Shown here one piece after another: positions 53,655 to 64,000 of a DNA stretch of 64,000 bases (the stretch's first letter is position 1; each line of letters begins with the position of its first letter). A program made the translations under genes and the position numbers. The stretch lies in the NCBI GenBank assembly GCA_022494885.1, contig JAGVSM010001363.1:1-64000 (forward strand), written 5' to 3'. Origin of the DNA: Micrasema longulum. Lineage: Eukaryota > Arthropoda > Insecta > Trichoptera > Brachycentridae. The notes below the pieces were generated by a model. That model made no database searches. It was given only the letters and a program-made list of their open reading frames with translations, and was not told where the DNA came from.

Positions 53655-53745
53655 ACGCTTCCTGGGAGAGCGGTACCATTATCTAGCGGCCGTAATATGC
53701 CGCGATGCGGTGGAGTCAAAAAACGGCCGTCTTAACGGTGTCTAG
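53655..53745. repeat. Possible diverged relative of the TTAA MITE arm
   Basis: TTCCTGGGAGAGCGGTACCA, GCGGCCGTAATATGCCGCGA and TGCGGTGGAGTCA follow the order of TTTCCTAGGACAGCGGTGCC, GGCCGTAGTGAACGGTGA and TGCAGTGGACA in the MITE. Similarity is partial and only one arm is present. Confidence 0.35.
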
Positions 53746-53920
53746 AGAGGAAGGAACTTAAAGCATTATTATCACATCATAGTTGGATAATTTAAATAGC
53801 GCCATTTTTGTGAAAATCTATCTATATTTATATCTAAAATATAAAGTATTTGAGAAATATTATGCGTTTCTTAATTTATTACAATCAAAGGTATCACAAG
53901 GCGAAAATACAAATTATACT

Positions 53921-53974
53921 GTACGGTGACATCACACGTATAGTAATTATACTATACGTGTGATGTCACCGTAC
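53921..53974. repeat. Perfect 25-bp-arm palindrome at a family H end
   Basis: GTACGGTGACATCACACGTA TAGTA (53921-53945), spacer ATTA, then its exact inverse (53950-53974). The core GTGACATCACACGTA is the terminal sequence of family H copies 1 and 2, so the palindrome is a duplicated, inverted H end. Confidence 0.85.
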
Positions 53975-55115
53975 TCCTCCTAAACGGTTTAACCAATTTA
54001 CATGCGGTTTTCAGAGAAATATAGATCTTTGCGCTGTGCGTGTTCGTAGATATTTAAATCTTCAATCGAATATGTAAAAAAGAAGTTGGAGCAAAAATGT
54101 TTTATTCGTCGATCTACCAGGGTTACATTCAAAGAAGATGCATTTACAGAAAAATAGTAAGATGTTGTTTTTTGTTTGTAAAAAAAGTTTCTTTTTGAAT
54201 GTTTACAAATAGCATTTGTTTTTTGTGGATCTCAATCAGATTCTTTCCTTAAATTATTTACAATTTCTACCCATTTATTTCTTTTTACTGGATTTTTGGT
54301 CATACTAAAATAATATTAAATTCAATACGTTTAAAAAAAATCATAATAATAATAATATTTTTCTGATTTATATAGCGCCATTTTTGTAAAAAATCACCTC
54401 AAGGGTGCTTTACAATTGTGTATCTAAACATACATTCTAACTAAATTTAAGTGATACATTATATTTCCAGATTTAAAATTGAGGGTATGATAGTTTAAAT
54501 AAGTGGGATTTTAGTTGGGATCTGAACTGACTGGGACTGTCGATGATTCGTAAGTTTGAAGGCAATTGGTTCCAGGCAGAGGGGCCGGCGGCGGCAAAAG
54601 CACGATCTCCAAATCAAGTGTTTGGGGAGCGCCGGATTTCAACAAGTTTTCCTCTTCCTGAATCAAATGCTGACCTAAGAGAAGATTTTCTTTGACATGT
54701 ATTTTCCCTAATACAAAGGTCCGATAGGTATTTTGGAGCCATTTCATGAAGGGATTTGAATACTGTCCAGCACAGCTTGTATTTTATTCTCTCTGGGCTT
54801 TTTAACCAGTGCAAATCTCGAAGATGTTGAATCCTACATAAATACACCCCTCTGTTGGTGAGAAGACCGGAGTTTGACGTTTGCAAAAAGAATTCCATAT
54901 TTAAAAAAATATTTATTTTATGTTTTGGAATTCAACCTTAAACAAGTACCAAGGTACCAACTTAAATTTAATATTTGAATATTAACAATTTTTGTTTTGG
55001 AATTCAATCACAAACAAGAACCTAGGTACCCACTTATCAATGAAAAGTCTTTTGCCAAACTAATAGCAGGCAAGCCAAGGTTCGGGCAGGATAACGTCTT
55101 TCCTGTCCGCTAGTT
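53950..55115 (-). mobile_element. Family H, copy 3, inverted and split by an L2-like LINE
   Basis: H landmarks appear in reverse: ATGCGGTTTTCAGAGAAATA, GGATTTTTGGTCATACTAAA, then after the LINE (54333-54842) ACACCCCTCTGTTGGTGAGA, AACCTAGGTACCCACTTATC and GTTCGGGCAGGATAACG to GTCCGCTAGTTTG. Removal of the LINE restores colinearity with copy 1. Confidence 0.7.
54333..54842 (-). mobile_element. L2/CR1-type LINE 3' end inserted in family H
   Basis: Minus strand: HLRDLHWLKSPERIKYKLCW, TVFKSLHEMAPKYLSDLCIR, GRGKLVEIRRSPNTWFGDRA, FAAAGPSAWNQLPSNLR and SQFRSQLKSHLFKLSY. The WLP-like LHWL..R..YKL, RAF..A.P..WN.LP and F...LK..LF series is diagnostic of the CR1/L2 group. The 3' end carries GGCGCTATATAAATCAG and an (ATT)n tail, also L2-like. 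Apparent codons beyond 54842 belong to family H. Confidence 0.85.
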
Positions 55116-55524
55116 TGCTATATATTTTTAATGTATTACCGTTGATATCCCCAATAAATAAAATAGTAAAAAAACAAATGTACTGTTTGAAACTGTGATT
55201 GTTAAATCTTTATTTTGAGTATTTAAAATGCTATAATTTTTAAACGTCAAAAATCAAAAAGACTCACTGGAGCATATGATTTGCAACCCTTTCGCTAGTC
55301 CTCCCCTTCTGAAAATATTCCTTTCTTGCAAAACAAACATTAAAAAATTAAAATATCATTTCAAACGAGAAATAATATTAAACTTATATTTGCGAAGGGC
55401 GCTCATGAGTATTTGTGAAGTTTAATTTTCACATGTATGAAATATTTTTTTGCCAGCTTACTAAACCAGCAGAAGACAGGATCTCTTAGTGTGGTGTTGA
55501 ATATTTACATGCTGATTTTAATTT

Positions 55525-55660
55525 CGAGTGCTTGAGAAGAATATTAGGCACAAAGTGGTTCTATTTGATGAAGTTCAAGTTCAAGAACGGAAGCAACAGC
55601 TTCCGATAGGGTGTGCGGCGGTGGACCTGGCTTGGACATATGCTGCACACCTCCCGCCCT
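55525..55660 (+). mobile_element. LINE-like scrap (LRRILG type)
   Basis: TGCTTGAGAAGAATATTAGG, GAACGGAAGCAACAGCTTCC and GACCTGGCTTGGACATATGC align with 5588-5700. Too decayed for a frame. Confidence 0.4.
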
Positions 55661-57470
55661 CCTGTGTCTCGATTATGGACGCTATCTTCATCTGTACATA
55701 TCGAGACGGTATATTTAACTTCTGTACTCACTGTATATCAGTGGCGAGCGGTGAGTTTTTAAATTGGTAAGCTACGAAAATTCTGATAAAATGTCCATAG
55801 CGGTAGTATGGCATATAAAAAACAAGTCTATTCTATATTTTATAAATAATCCATAACAAATGGCTGGTTTCAGTAAAAATATTTTCTAATGTAGCACAAA
55901 CATTTTATTTAAAAAATACAATTTAAAAAAACATAATTGCAAAAAAAAACATTGGAACCCGTAAGGACTCATTAGAAAGCAACGACCCATCCGCGCAGCT
56001 ATTTCGGGTTTTGGGCTATGCGCCGAAAAAGTAATTAATAAAACTGGATAATTTATTAGCGTACTGGTGCATTTTTGTTTAAGTCTGACTATTATAACTT
56101 GTGTTGAAATAAAACACTATTTAACGAGATAAAAACTAAATAATTTAAATGTATTCCTTACCGAGTACGATAGTTTACCAAACAAAACATAAATTACGTT
56201 TTAAGAAGCATTGTTTCATCGACTTTTAAATCACATTATTATTCACAAAACGACACAAGTTACACATTTTATAATTCTTCATATATATTGATTCTTAACA
56301 CTATACACTAGTAACGTTTTTATCATAACTCTAACTTAATTTTAAAAGTTTAAATGAATACTGAAGAATAACCTACAATATTCAACTGTCATCGTATGCA
56401 CAAAAAAGAATTACAATTAAAAAACAATTAGCGAATCTTTGTTTTTTTAAACCCACTAAAGGATGTATACTATATTATGGATTAAAATATCAATTCGTTT
56501 CGATTAAAATATCAAAATATTAATTTATTTTTAAGCAAATTTACTTTCAAACCACCGAAACATAAGTATGATCAATTACTTACTTATTATTGTAACTTCC
56601 GTGTTAAGACATACAAAATATATTCGTTATCTCTTTCCCACACATAACGAGTGCGTATATTGTCAACTCCCTTAGACTATCGTTAGTCAAATTGATGTAT
56701 TTTAAAGAATACTAGCCCTTATGAAAAAGTATTGAAAGACCAAATTGCATTAATGAAAGCTGCAAGATTTTACTGTTATCGCAAGTGTAATTTTTCGAAC
56801 AAGATTCTAAAATTTTAGGTTTAAAGACGTATTTGAATTCGTGTTTTTAAGTCAGCAGAGTAATCTCGTGTAATCCAGTAGTATTAATTTTGGCCAATAG
56901 AGGCGCAGCTTGTCGCTAAATGGAGTAAAGGAATATGATATAAATTTACTTACCCAAGAAAAGTAATATGTTTTTTGGTGATGTGTTTTTCCTAATAATA
57001 CTGTAACATAAAACATTACTTTCGATGTCAAAAAAATATGGTGAGCTGCAAGTAATCGATTATAAGGAGCATTCACCTCTGCTGTATATATCTCGGTATC
57101 GATCAACCAATGAATGACTTTAATGATGTAGTCCGCGTTCTTTACTTCATTAACATTTAAAATAGTTCTCATTTATATTTTACATAAGCTACTGTGATAA
57201 AAAGTGCCCACCTCAAAGCAATTATAAACTCCAATAAATCCTCATTCAAACAAAAAATGCTCGCTTGAACATGATTTATATATTACCTTTGGCAATTACC
57301 TGGACAATACGCTTAGCGATCGTTTTTATTTATCTACTGATTGACTACAAAGCCGGCTCCTATAACGTCTCGATACCCACACTCGGAAAGATAGTAAAAC
57401 AGATGGAAAAAATATAATAAGTAATTATTTTTTTAAAGTGACATCTTTCTTACGCCTGTATACTATTATA
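55661..57470. other. Largely unassigned; begins with a possible transposon terminus
   Basis: CAGTGGCGAGCGGTGAGTTT at 55739 has a diverged inverted partner at 63100-63145. The interior is AT-rich. A minus-strand frame at 57172-56852 (ADYIIKVIHWLIDTEIYTAE) was not recognised and lacks support as a gene. Confidence 0.35.
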
Positions 57471-57645
57471 TGTTAATAGAACATAATCTAGCCACATCTA
57501 GGCGTTCTTTTTCAAAACTGACAGACATGTCATAATTCAATTCGTCATAATTCAATTCATGTTAATAGAACATAATCTAGCCACATTATCTATGCATCTA
57601 GGCGTTCTTTTTCAAAACTGACAGACATATCGTAATTCAATTCGT
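57471..57645. repeat. Direct tandem duplication, 75-86 bp unit
   Basis: TGTTAATAGAACATAATCTA to AATTCAATTCGT occurs at 57471-57545 and 57560-57645, the second copy with an 11-bp insertion (TTATCTATGCA) and a few changes. Confidence 0.85.
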
Positions 57646-57964
57646 TTTCAAAATTTACTTATTTGTCTCTCATATTTTAAATATGCTTTGAAGAAAAAAA
57701 GTTCCATCCTCAGAACGGTTAAAAATTCAAATAAATCGTAATTAAAGGAAAAATTGCTCAGTGGAATAAAACGTTTGGCACTTTTAATGTGTAGATATGT
57801 GTATCGATTCGTGCTAGACCCGTCGGTATAAACCGATGTACTTACATAAAAACTTGAAGGGGGATCGGTAGTGTATCTTTGTAATCGCTCGAGAGAATAA
57901 TTTATCTTCAACTATGACGTCATAATGAAGCTATGTCAGTTTAGTGGGTGTATATGTGTACCGG

Positions 57965-58445
57965 ATTCCGTGGACGGCCAGACGTACGAATGCATCTATT
58001 CTCCAGGAACTGGACATCGGAGAAAGACTGACTGAAAGACTTTTTTTTAATATGGAAACTTCACTGGTCCATTAGAATTAAGTCCAATTGTGTAAAATAT
58101 TAAACTTTGTAACTGTACTGTATGACTTTCCTGAATAAAGAAAAAAAAAAAAAAAAAAAAAAAAAAAGACTGATATCCATATGCGAGAAAAGAATCCTGC
58201 AGTTCTTTGGGCATATTTCCAGGGGAGACTCTGATAGTTTGGAGAAAACTATTCTCCCGGGAAGAGTCGAAGGGACAAGGTCGCGTGGACGTCAACCGAC
58301 AAGATGGAGCGGCACAGTCACTGAGTTAACAGAATCATCACTGACGAATGCCTATAGAAGAGCGCAAGACCGTTCCAGATGGAGGAAGACTGGCAACAGA
58401 CGAGCCATGCCTGGAGTCAGGCGTGATCACCATCCTCAGACATGA
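57965..58445 (+). mobile_element. RTE-type LINE 3' end, interrupted by a retroposed sequence
   Basis: WTARRTNASILQELDIGERL (57970-58030), then after the insertion SICEKRILQFFGHISRGDSD, RVEGTRSRGRQPTRWSGTVT and NAYRRAQDRSRWRKTG, ending at the HPQT stop at 58443-58445. Close to the fragment at 24453-24996 but with fewer lesions. No catalytic box. Confidence 0.8.
58032..58167 (+). mobile_element. Retroposed mRNA 3' end with AATAAA and A(27)
   Basis: Non-coding 136-bp insert ending CTTTCCTGAATAAAG and A(27) (58141-58167), with the poly(A) signal at 58134-58139. GACTGA precedes (58026-58031) and follows (58168-58173) as target duplication. It interrupts the RTE reading frame. The source transcript is unknown: a 5'-truncated processed pseudogene or SINE-like sequence. 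Confidence 0.75.
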
Positions 58446-58567
58446 GGCACGGATTGAAGAGATGTGTACCGCAGGGGCGAACCGTGTATACAAGCGATTA
58501 TGCGCAGCTTTCCATTAAATTTGACTAACTGTAATAATGTTTTATTGTAATTTTATTTACAGAACAA

Positions 58568-59420
58568 CAAATATTTTTTTTTTATTTTTTTTTTATTTAA
58601 ATCTTAAAATAGGGCACACATATCATACATATTGTTATGTGTGTTCTAATAATAACATTACAAATATATTTAATTTATAAATTGTTTATCACATATGTCT
58701 TGACCATTATTTTAAATTTTGATATGTTTTTTTCTTCATAAATATTTTTTTCCATTTCGTAATACTTTTTTAATTGCTTTAAATAAAATTGAATTTTGTG
58801 ACTTTGCCTTTTTCCTAAATGGAAGTCTAATTTTGTTCTTTTCTCTAGTATTGTGATCGTGTTCATGCTGGTTCGATCAATTTTTTTCCAAAATTCTGTT
58901 TTTTTATTAGAGTTTATAATTTTATGAACAAATATCATTGTATTGTAAAATATTCTTTGTTTTATATGTTAATAATTTCATTTCATTTACCATCGACTTT
59001 ACCCTCGTATATCTGTTTTTTTTCAAAATGATTCTAAAGGCTTTATTTTGTAATACAGTTAGTTTATCTATGTTTTCTTTGTTTGATAAAATAAAATGCT
59101 ACTACAGTAGTTAACGTGTGGTTCAATAATTGCTTTGTAAATAGTTTTGCAAGAGTCCTTATCAATAAATCTTCTGATCCTTCCCAAAATTGATAATTTT
59201 TTGCAATCTTATTTATTACCATCTTAGCGTTTTGGTGAAATGTAAGTTTTGAATCCAACAATACACCTAAATATTTCATTTCAGTGACTTCATTAAGTTT
59301 TTCATTTTCTATTACAATTGATGGTGTAATTTCTATTCTTTTGTTTCCTATATTCATATATTTAGTTTTGTTAACATTTAATTTTAATTTATTAATAATA
59401 ATAATAATTACCATTTATTT
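58568..59420 (-). mobile_element. LINE, 5'-truncated, post-catalytic region
   Basis: Minus strand: NKLKLNVNKTKYMNIGNKRI, NEKLNEVTEMKYLGVLLDSK, LTFHQNAKMVINKIAKNYQF, then broken frames to MIFVHKIINSNKKTEFWKKI, FHLGKRQSHKIQFYLKQLKK and KFKIMVKTYVINNL-stop (58675). T-rich 3' tail at 58568-58600 (poly A) and (TAA)n at the 5' edge. Confidence 0.75.
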
Positions 59421-59884
59421 TTAATCATTTCCACCGTTTGTATTTTTATCCTTATTTAACCCTTACGCTGCTACGCAGTTTTTCAAGAATCTAATCAGAA
59501 ATCCTCTTATTTATACATTTCAAAAATATTTTATCAAATACGTTGTTTTCCAAACACACTACTGTTTTATCAATTAATAGCAATTCCAAGAAAAATCTTC
59601 CATTTCATAAATATCTAGTTCAAACCCAATGGAGTGAGCAAGATAGAAAATTCGTGCCGCAAATAGACAATTTTCGTACAGCGGTTGTAAACCCTTTCTA
59701 AATTGAAAATTAAAACAAACAAAACTGATCTCGTACTGCAATCTCAAGGCGCATTGTTATTATTGAAACGAAATAATTATGATAGTTTTTTTTGTTGATT
59801 GCGGGGCAAAGTGCTCTGTTATATATTATCAAACCTACCACTTCCATAAATGCATGCTAAACAAAAATTGAGTAAAATATATCT

Positions 59885-60235
59885 TAAAATTTGTTGCAAC
59901 AGAGAGGGAAAACATTTTTGCCAAGGGAATATGGAAGTCTAGGCATTTACAGGACTTATGATCTGTCATTGGCTGGTTCAAATGACCACTTTACACACTG
60001 CGAAATATTCACTATTCTGGGTATGTTTACACATCCACATTCATGGTTATTTTTACATTACCCCAACTGTTAACTTTTGCAAACTAAACTTTATTGATGT
60101 CGGTGAGTTTCATCTGGATAAATTATATAACCTCCTAGGTAATGCCTAAAAATACTTTAAATTTTTTATGCAAGTTATTTTAATCAACAATATTTTGAGT
60201 ATTTCCAAATGTTTGTAGGGAGTTATTTAGATTGA
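59885..60235. repeat. Family P copy, diverged
   Basis: TTGCAACAGAGAGGGAAAAC, ATATGGAAGTCTAGGCATTT, CATTGGCTGGTTCAAATGAC and CACTTTACACACTGCGAAAT give the left arm. CAACAATATTTTGAGTATTT at 60185 is the terminus in the same, not the inverted, orientation, so the palindrome has been rearranged. Confidence 0.6.
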
Positions 60236-60569
60236 AACTTAAAGGTAACCGGTAAATGTACTAAGTGATATTATTTCTTGGTAGTTGTCATAATATAATT
60301 TTAATTTAAAAAAATAATGTTTTTTTACAACTGTCTCACAAATTGATATCTCTTCTAAGAAAAATATTCCGTTTAACTAATAGCTAGTTCACGCATAATG
60401 GATTGAGCGAGATAGACAACAGTTGCCGAAATTACAAACAGCTGAGGTAAATTACATATTTTTTACATTTATATATATTTTTAATCTTACTTTGTTACTT
60501 TAACTAACAATTTAACTCTGCAAAGCGTGTTTTTTATTATGAATAAATTTACAAAATATATCATTCAAA

Positions 60570-60838
60570 ATGATAACGGATAGTAAAAGTGATAAAGAAA
60601 CAATAGTATCTCGCCGAGAAACTCAGAGGCTTAGCAGCTGAACCTATTCCGAAAGTGAATTAGACAATAATGATATCTTTTTAAGTGATAGTGATAAATA
60701 ATAATTTATAATATGACTCTTACAAAGAGCACGAAATCGAAGAAGCTTTTTCTGAAGTATTTTTGAATCAATATCGAGCTGATATACCTCATTTACGTTT
60801 TCTTTGTAGAATAGTTTGTAGAATAGAGTTTGTATAGT
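60570..60838 (+). pseudogene. Decayed coding-like stretch of unknown origin
   Basis: One frame reads MITDSKSDKETIVSRRETQR, stop, then TYSESELDNNDIFLSDSDK, stop. A shifted frame continues YDSYKEHEIEEAFSEVFLNQ and YRADIPHLRFLC. The acidic, serine-rich start resembles the N-termini of some piggyBac-like transposases, but no catalytic part was found. Low confidence. Confidence 0.25.
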
Positions 60839-60839
60839 T

Positions 60840-62270
60840 AATAATTACGTTTTGTTAGTAGAGTAATAATTACTACCTAATGAACAGCTAAAATATTTGG
60901 ATTTCCCATTACTGTGGGTACCCATTATAATAAATTAACAAATGATTTTTTTAATATTCAAACATCCTAATTGACAATCATTAGGTTCCATGGTGAATTA
61001 TTTGTATGTTTTATGGCTCTTTACTTATTTGTTTATATTCTTAATTATGGGGTTTTCCGGTGATATAGGGACCTCACTAAATAAGAACTTTTATATTAAA
61101 GGTAAAGTATTCAATTAGTTATTCATTACGGAAGTACATCAATATTTTCGTAATCACTGAATCGGGTTTAATAGCGGGGAAAACACCGAATATAATTATT
61201 TTCCTCAGATGTCATATAAGTGATAAAAAAATCTTACTATTAACATTGATTTATTTTTTATTTCACTGTTTCTGGAATGTAAAAAAGTTCACTGTTTCAG
61301 GTCCCGACTAGCTAGAAGTTTCCTGTGTTTAGTCGTTTCTCTTTTCTTAAAAGCACTGTGAATTTAAACATCATAAGTAAATTTATAATGAGGATGTTTA
61401 GTGGTTTAAAAAAATAAAATGGTTAATAGACGAAGCTTTTTTTAAAATAATTTTTATGTATCGTATTATCAGCGCTACGATCTTTTAAAGTTTTGTATTT
61501 CTGACATTAATCCGCGTGTGACGTCGCAAGGTCTCAAGAAGAAGGGGACTTCTTCTCGGTTAGTTCTGTTGATTGGTTTATTGACGATTAGCAAACCGGA
61601 AATCTTAAACAACCCTCTTATCATTGGTTGATTCATATGAACAAGTGCCGTCGTTCAAAGTTGTTCGTTTTCATTAAAATATTTTAAATTATTTTTTATT
61701 CATTTTCAAGAAACTTTGCTGTACAATTTAATACTTAAATTTTTACTGCGCGTAAGAAAATATTTTTTGTATTAAATTTTCCGTAGGCCTGAAATAGGTA
61801 CGAAACTAAATAATAACCCGTCGAATAAGTAATTTTTATGTTTTGAAAATGTTTATACCACTGACGGTTAAGTGCAACAAGCAGTTCCCGAATTCATTTA
61901 CCCTTTTGGGGATTATGACGTCAGCATCAGTCTAGTTAGAACTTTATGATAGGGATTAACAACAACGATATATCGTTGTTTAGCAGTATAAGGGTTAAAT
62001 ATAAATTTTAACACTTTGAGCACCGGCCGTGTACACATAGAATTTACCCTGTGTCCGGCCCATTTTTGTGAAATTTTGTGCTTTGTGAAGGGTTTCTTAA
62101 AACCGTCATAATTATGAAAATACTGGGTTAAATCCATTCAGACTTCTCATATTTATTTGAAACAATTAAATAAGTCATTTTTGTATAATAGTTTTGCCAA
62201 CATTGGCATTTATGGGGAGCCACATTGCGCATTGCAATGCTCGCACATATACAGGGCCTCACTCCTTTTT
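60840..62270. other. No recognisable element
   Basis: AT-rich. Near 62010-62070 CACCGGCCGTGTACACATAG and CCCTGTGTCCGGCCC form an imperfect hairpin after a TTAA. No coding region was recognised. Confidence 0.35.
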
Positions 62271-62274
62271 TGTG

Positions 62275-62500
62275 CTTTGTATCCCGGTGCCGTGTAAACC
62301 CGTGATTATAATAACCACGCGTTGTGTCCCGGTCCCGTGTTTTCACGTGGTTTACCAGCAGCGAAAAAGTACTAATAAAAGTCACTACATGTCAATAAAA
62401 TGCACTTGTTTAGAAAGCTGATAAACCACGTGAAAACACGGGACCGGGACACAACGTATGATTATATAATCACGTGTTTACACGGCTCCGGGATACAAAG
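62275..62500. repeat. Foldback element with ~79-bp arms
   Basis: CTTTGTATCCCGGTGCCGTG (62275) to TTTTCACGTGGTTTA (62354) is mirrored by TAAACCACGTGAAAACACGG (62422) to CTCCGGGATACAAAG (62500), with a 67-bp spacer. Few mismatches. CACGTG hexamers occur at 62344, 62426 and 62471. No other copy in this window. Confidence 0.85.
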
Positions 62501-63279
62501 TGTAAATAAAGCGCGCCAGCGCCTGCGGTGAGCCAAGAAACTAGCCAATTATTCCAGCTTATTTTTTCATACAAATGAGTATACTATATTTTGAATGTAT
62601 TAACCCCAGTGCGGGTTTTTTCTCTTAAATTAAACTTGCAGATTACACACATTATTTGAAGATTCTTGATTTGGAAAACAGTATTTCAAACATTGTTTAT
62701 TAAGGACTGTTTTTCAGTGAGATGGTACTTTTGACATAAGACCATAATTACTTTCATGCGTCATATTGCAAGACATAAAACGCTCCACGCCGCCGTTTTT
62801 AGCACTATTGCTTACTAGAACAATGCGGCCAGTTGACATTTCAACTAAATACCTAATTTCGACTGAATTCATAGTGGTATTTTTTATTTATTTTTTAATG
62901 AATTAAATATTGAAGTAATGGGTAATATATATATATATATATACATATGATATAATATATCACGAAATTACATCGTTTGAGTTGATATCATCAATGAGAG
63001 TTGTTGTATCACACAGCACCACAGAAAAATATCAATTTATAGTAAATATTAGTTACATTACATTATATTATGTACCTCCTATGTACGTACAAATATATGA
63101 TATTTTTTATAGCTTACCTGTAAATAAAATCAGCATTCGCCACTGGTGTACCGTGACGTACGCTTCCCCTTATAGCTTATCGATGTACCTACACAAATAT
63201 TTAAGGTTTTTATTTATCTTCAACTTTACTGTCAAGGTAAAAGGTATGGCTTCCTTAGCTTCCCATCATAATCGCGACC
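62501..63279. other. Unassigned, contains an (AT)n run
   Basis: (AT)n at 62925-62942. At 63100-63145 ATAGCTTACCTGTAAATAAA and GCATTCGCCACTG form the possible right-hand partner of the terminus at 55739. No gene recognised. Confidence 0.35.
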
Positions 63280-63657
63280 CAGAGGGCGTTTGGTGATGTC
63301 CACATGATTCACTAGGAAACTGATGTGGAAAGTAAGAAGCGTTTGATTCCACATTTTCTGTTGCAACATTGGGCGATGTTCCGACGAGGAACACAATGAA
63401 ATATTTGCATAAATTAGTACAATTTGAATGAATTACTCTTCTTGTTTACAAAGCAGCCCCATTACACAATATTTAGCATTTTATAATGCAAACATGACCC
63501 CCTTTCGAAGGCAAAGTCAATTGTGTATGGTTTGTTGGTAGCTATTATACGAGGGATGTTTTACAGAACAAAAACTGCATATTTAAATCAAATGTATCGA
63601 AATCAGCGAGATTCGTTTTTTTATTTTATTCTGATGGCACGCCAGCAGACATATTAT

Positions 63658-63745
63658 AAATACAACAACAACAACAACAACAAACCATCACGCCGTTTCC
63701 CCGTAAGGGTAGGCAGAGAGGATAGAACGCCACATCACTCTATAT
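63658..63745 (-). mobile_element. LINE family R 3' terminal fragment with (TTG)n tail
   Basis: ACAACAACAACAACAACAAC then CATCACGCCGTTTCCCCGTA, GGGTAGGCAGAGAGGATAGA ACGCC. On the minus strand this is the last 25 or so codons, the TGA stop and a pure TTG repeat tail. Confidence 0.7.
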
Positions 63746-63939
63746 TTTCTTCTTTTTTCCTTCTCAAACCAACTATCTTTGTTACTCACCAATACCGCGT
63801 ATACACAGACTAGGAAACGAATGTACCTCTCATATCGACATTTTAAACTCGAGTCGAAAGCTACTCACGCTAACGATCTGGTGTTTATTCATTTTATATC
63901 ATATTTCATACATATTTCTTTTTATTTTTCATTTTCTTT

Positions 63940-64000
63940 TTATAATAATAATAATAATAATTTTTATTTATATCACTACAGAGATGGGTAGAATTTTTGT
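63940..64000. repeat. (TAA)n followed by a family P terminus
   Basis: AATAATAATAATAATAA, then TTTATATCACTACAGAGATG GGTAGAATTTTTGT up to the window edge, identical to 14750-14783 and 15226-15258. The element probably continues beyond the window. Confidence 0.6.

Noticed and set aside
56852..57172. 106-codon minus-strand frame as a host gene or exon
   Set aside because: Not recognised, and no supporting neighbours or signals.
62010..62070. piggyBac-like terminus after TTAA
   Set aside because: No matching right-hand end or transposase; the hairpin alone is not sufficient.

Overview
This is a repeat-dominated, AT-rich nuclear segment of an animal genome, most likely an arthropod and probably an insect. 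That guess rests on the mixture of RTE-, Jockey/CR1- and R1-like LINE fragments, Penelope-like elements with GIY-YIG domains, two tRNA-derived SINE families and a Transib transposon; the species cannot be named from sequence. No host protein-coding gene, rRNA or ordinary tRNA gene was recognised. Nearly every readable coding stretch belongs to a mobile element, and most are decayed.

The centrepiece is a structurally complete Transib DNA transposon at 19506-22819, from the superfamily that gave rise to the RAG1 V(D)J recombinase. It has an uninterrupted transposase gene (two predicted exons, about 694 aa, full DDE triad and the RAG1-type zinc ligands), 39-bp terminal inverted repeats with an RSS-like CACAGTG end, and a CGTCG target duplication. 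It sits inside a 241-bp palindromic TTAA-flanked MITE. An uninterrupted paralogue of that MITE at 16517-16757 shows the empty site, so the boundaries are verified inside the window.

Layout. 1-5.9 kb: a MITE, a Penelope tail with a hammerhead-like motif, foldback repeats (family P), a Jockey-like LINE nested in another LINE, and a TIR element (family Q) holding P and LINE insertions. 5.9-14.7 kb: Penelope and LINE fragments, a SINE, TIR family A, an RTE fragment and a long ATTT microsatellite. 14.7-23 kb: family P, family A with the palindromic MITE, LINE fragments and the Transib. 23-38 kb: a patchwork of LINEs (one with a long open RT/C-terminal frame at 26896-27912), family H, family P, a SINE and family A. 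38-50 kb: LINEs, hammerhead-like motifs, a second family Q copy in a LINE, and a Penelope element carrying a LINE with a 14-bp target duplication. 50-64 kb: SINE, family H, L2/CR1-like and RTE LINEs, a retroposed mRNA 3' end and an isolated foldback element.

The window reads as a stratigraphy of nested insertions. Several can be ordered because an uninserted copy of the host repeat lies elsewhere in the same window. Family letters (A, B, C, D, E, F, H, P, Q, R) are local labels defined here by repeated sequence, not database names.
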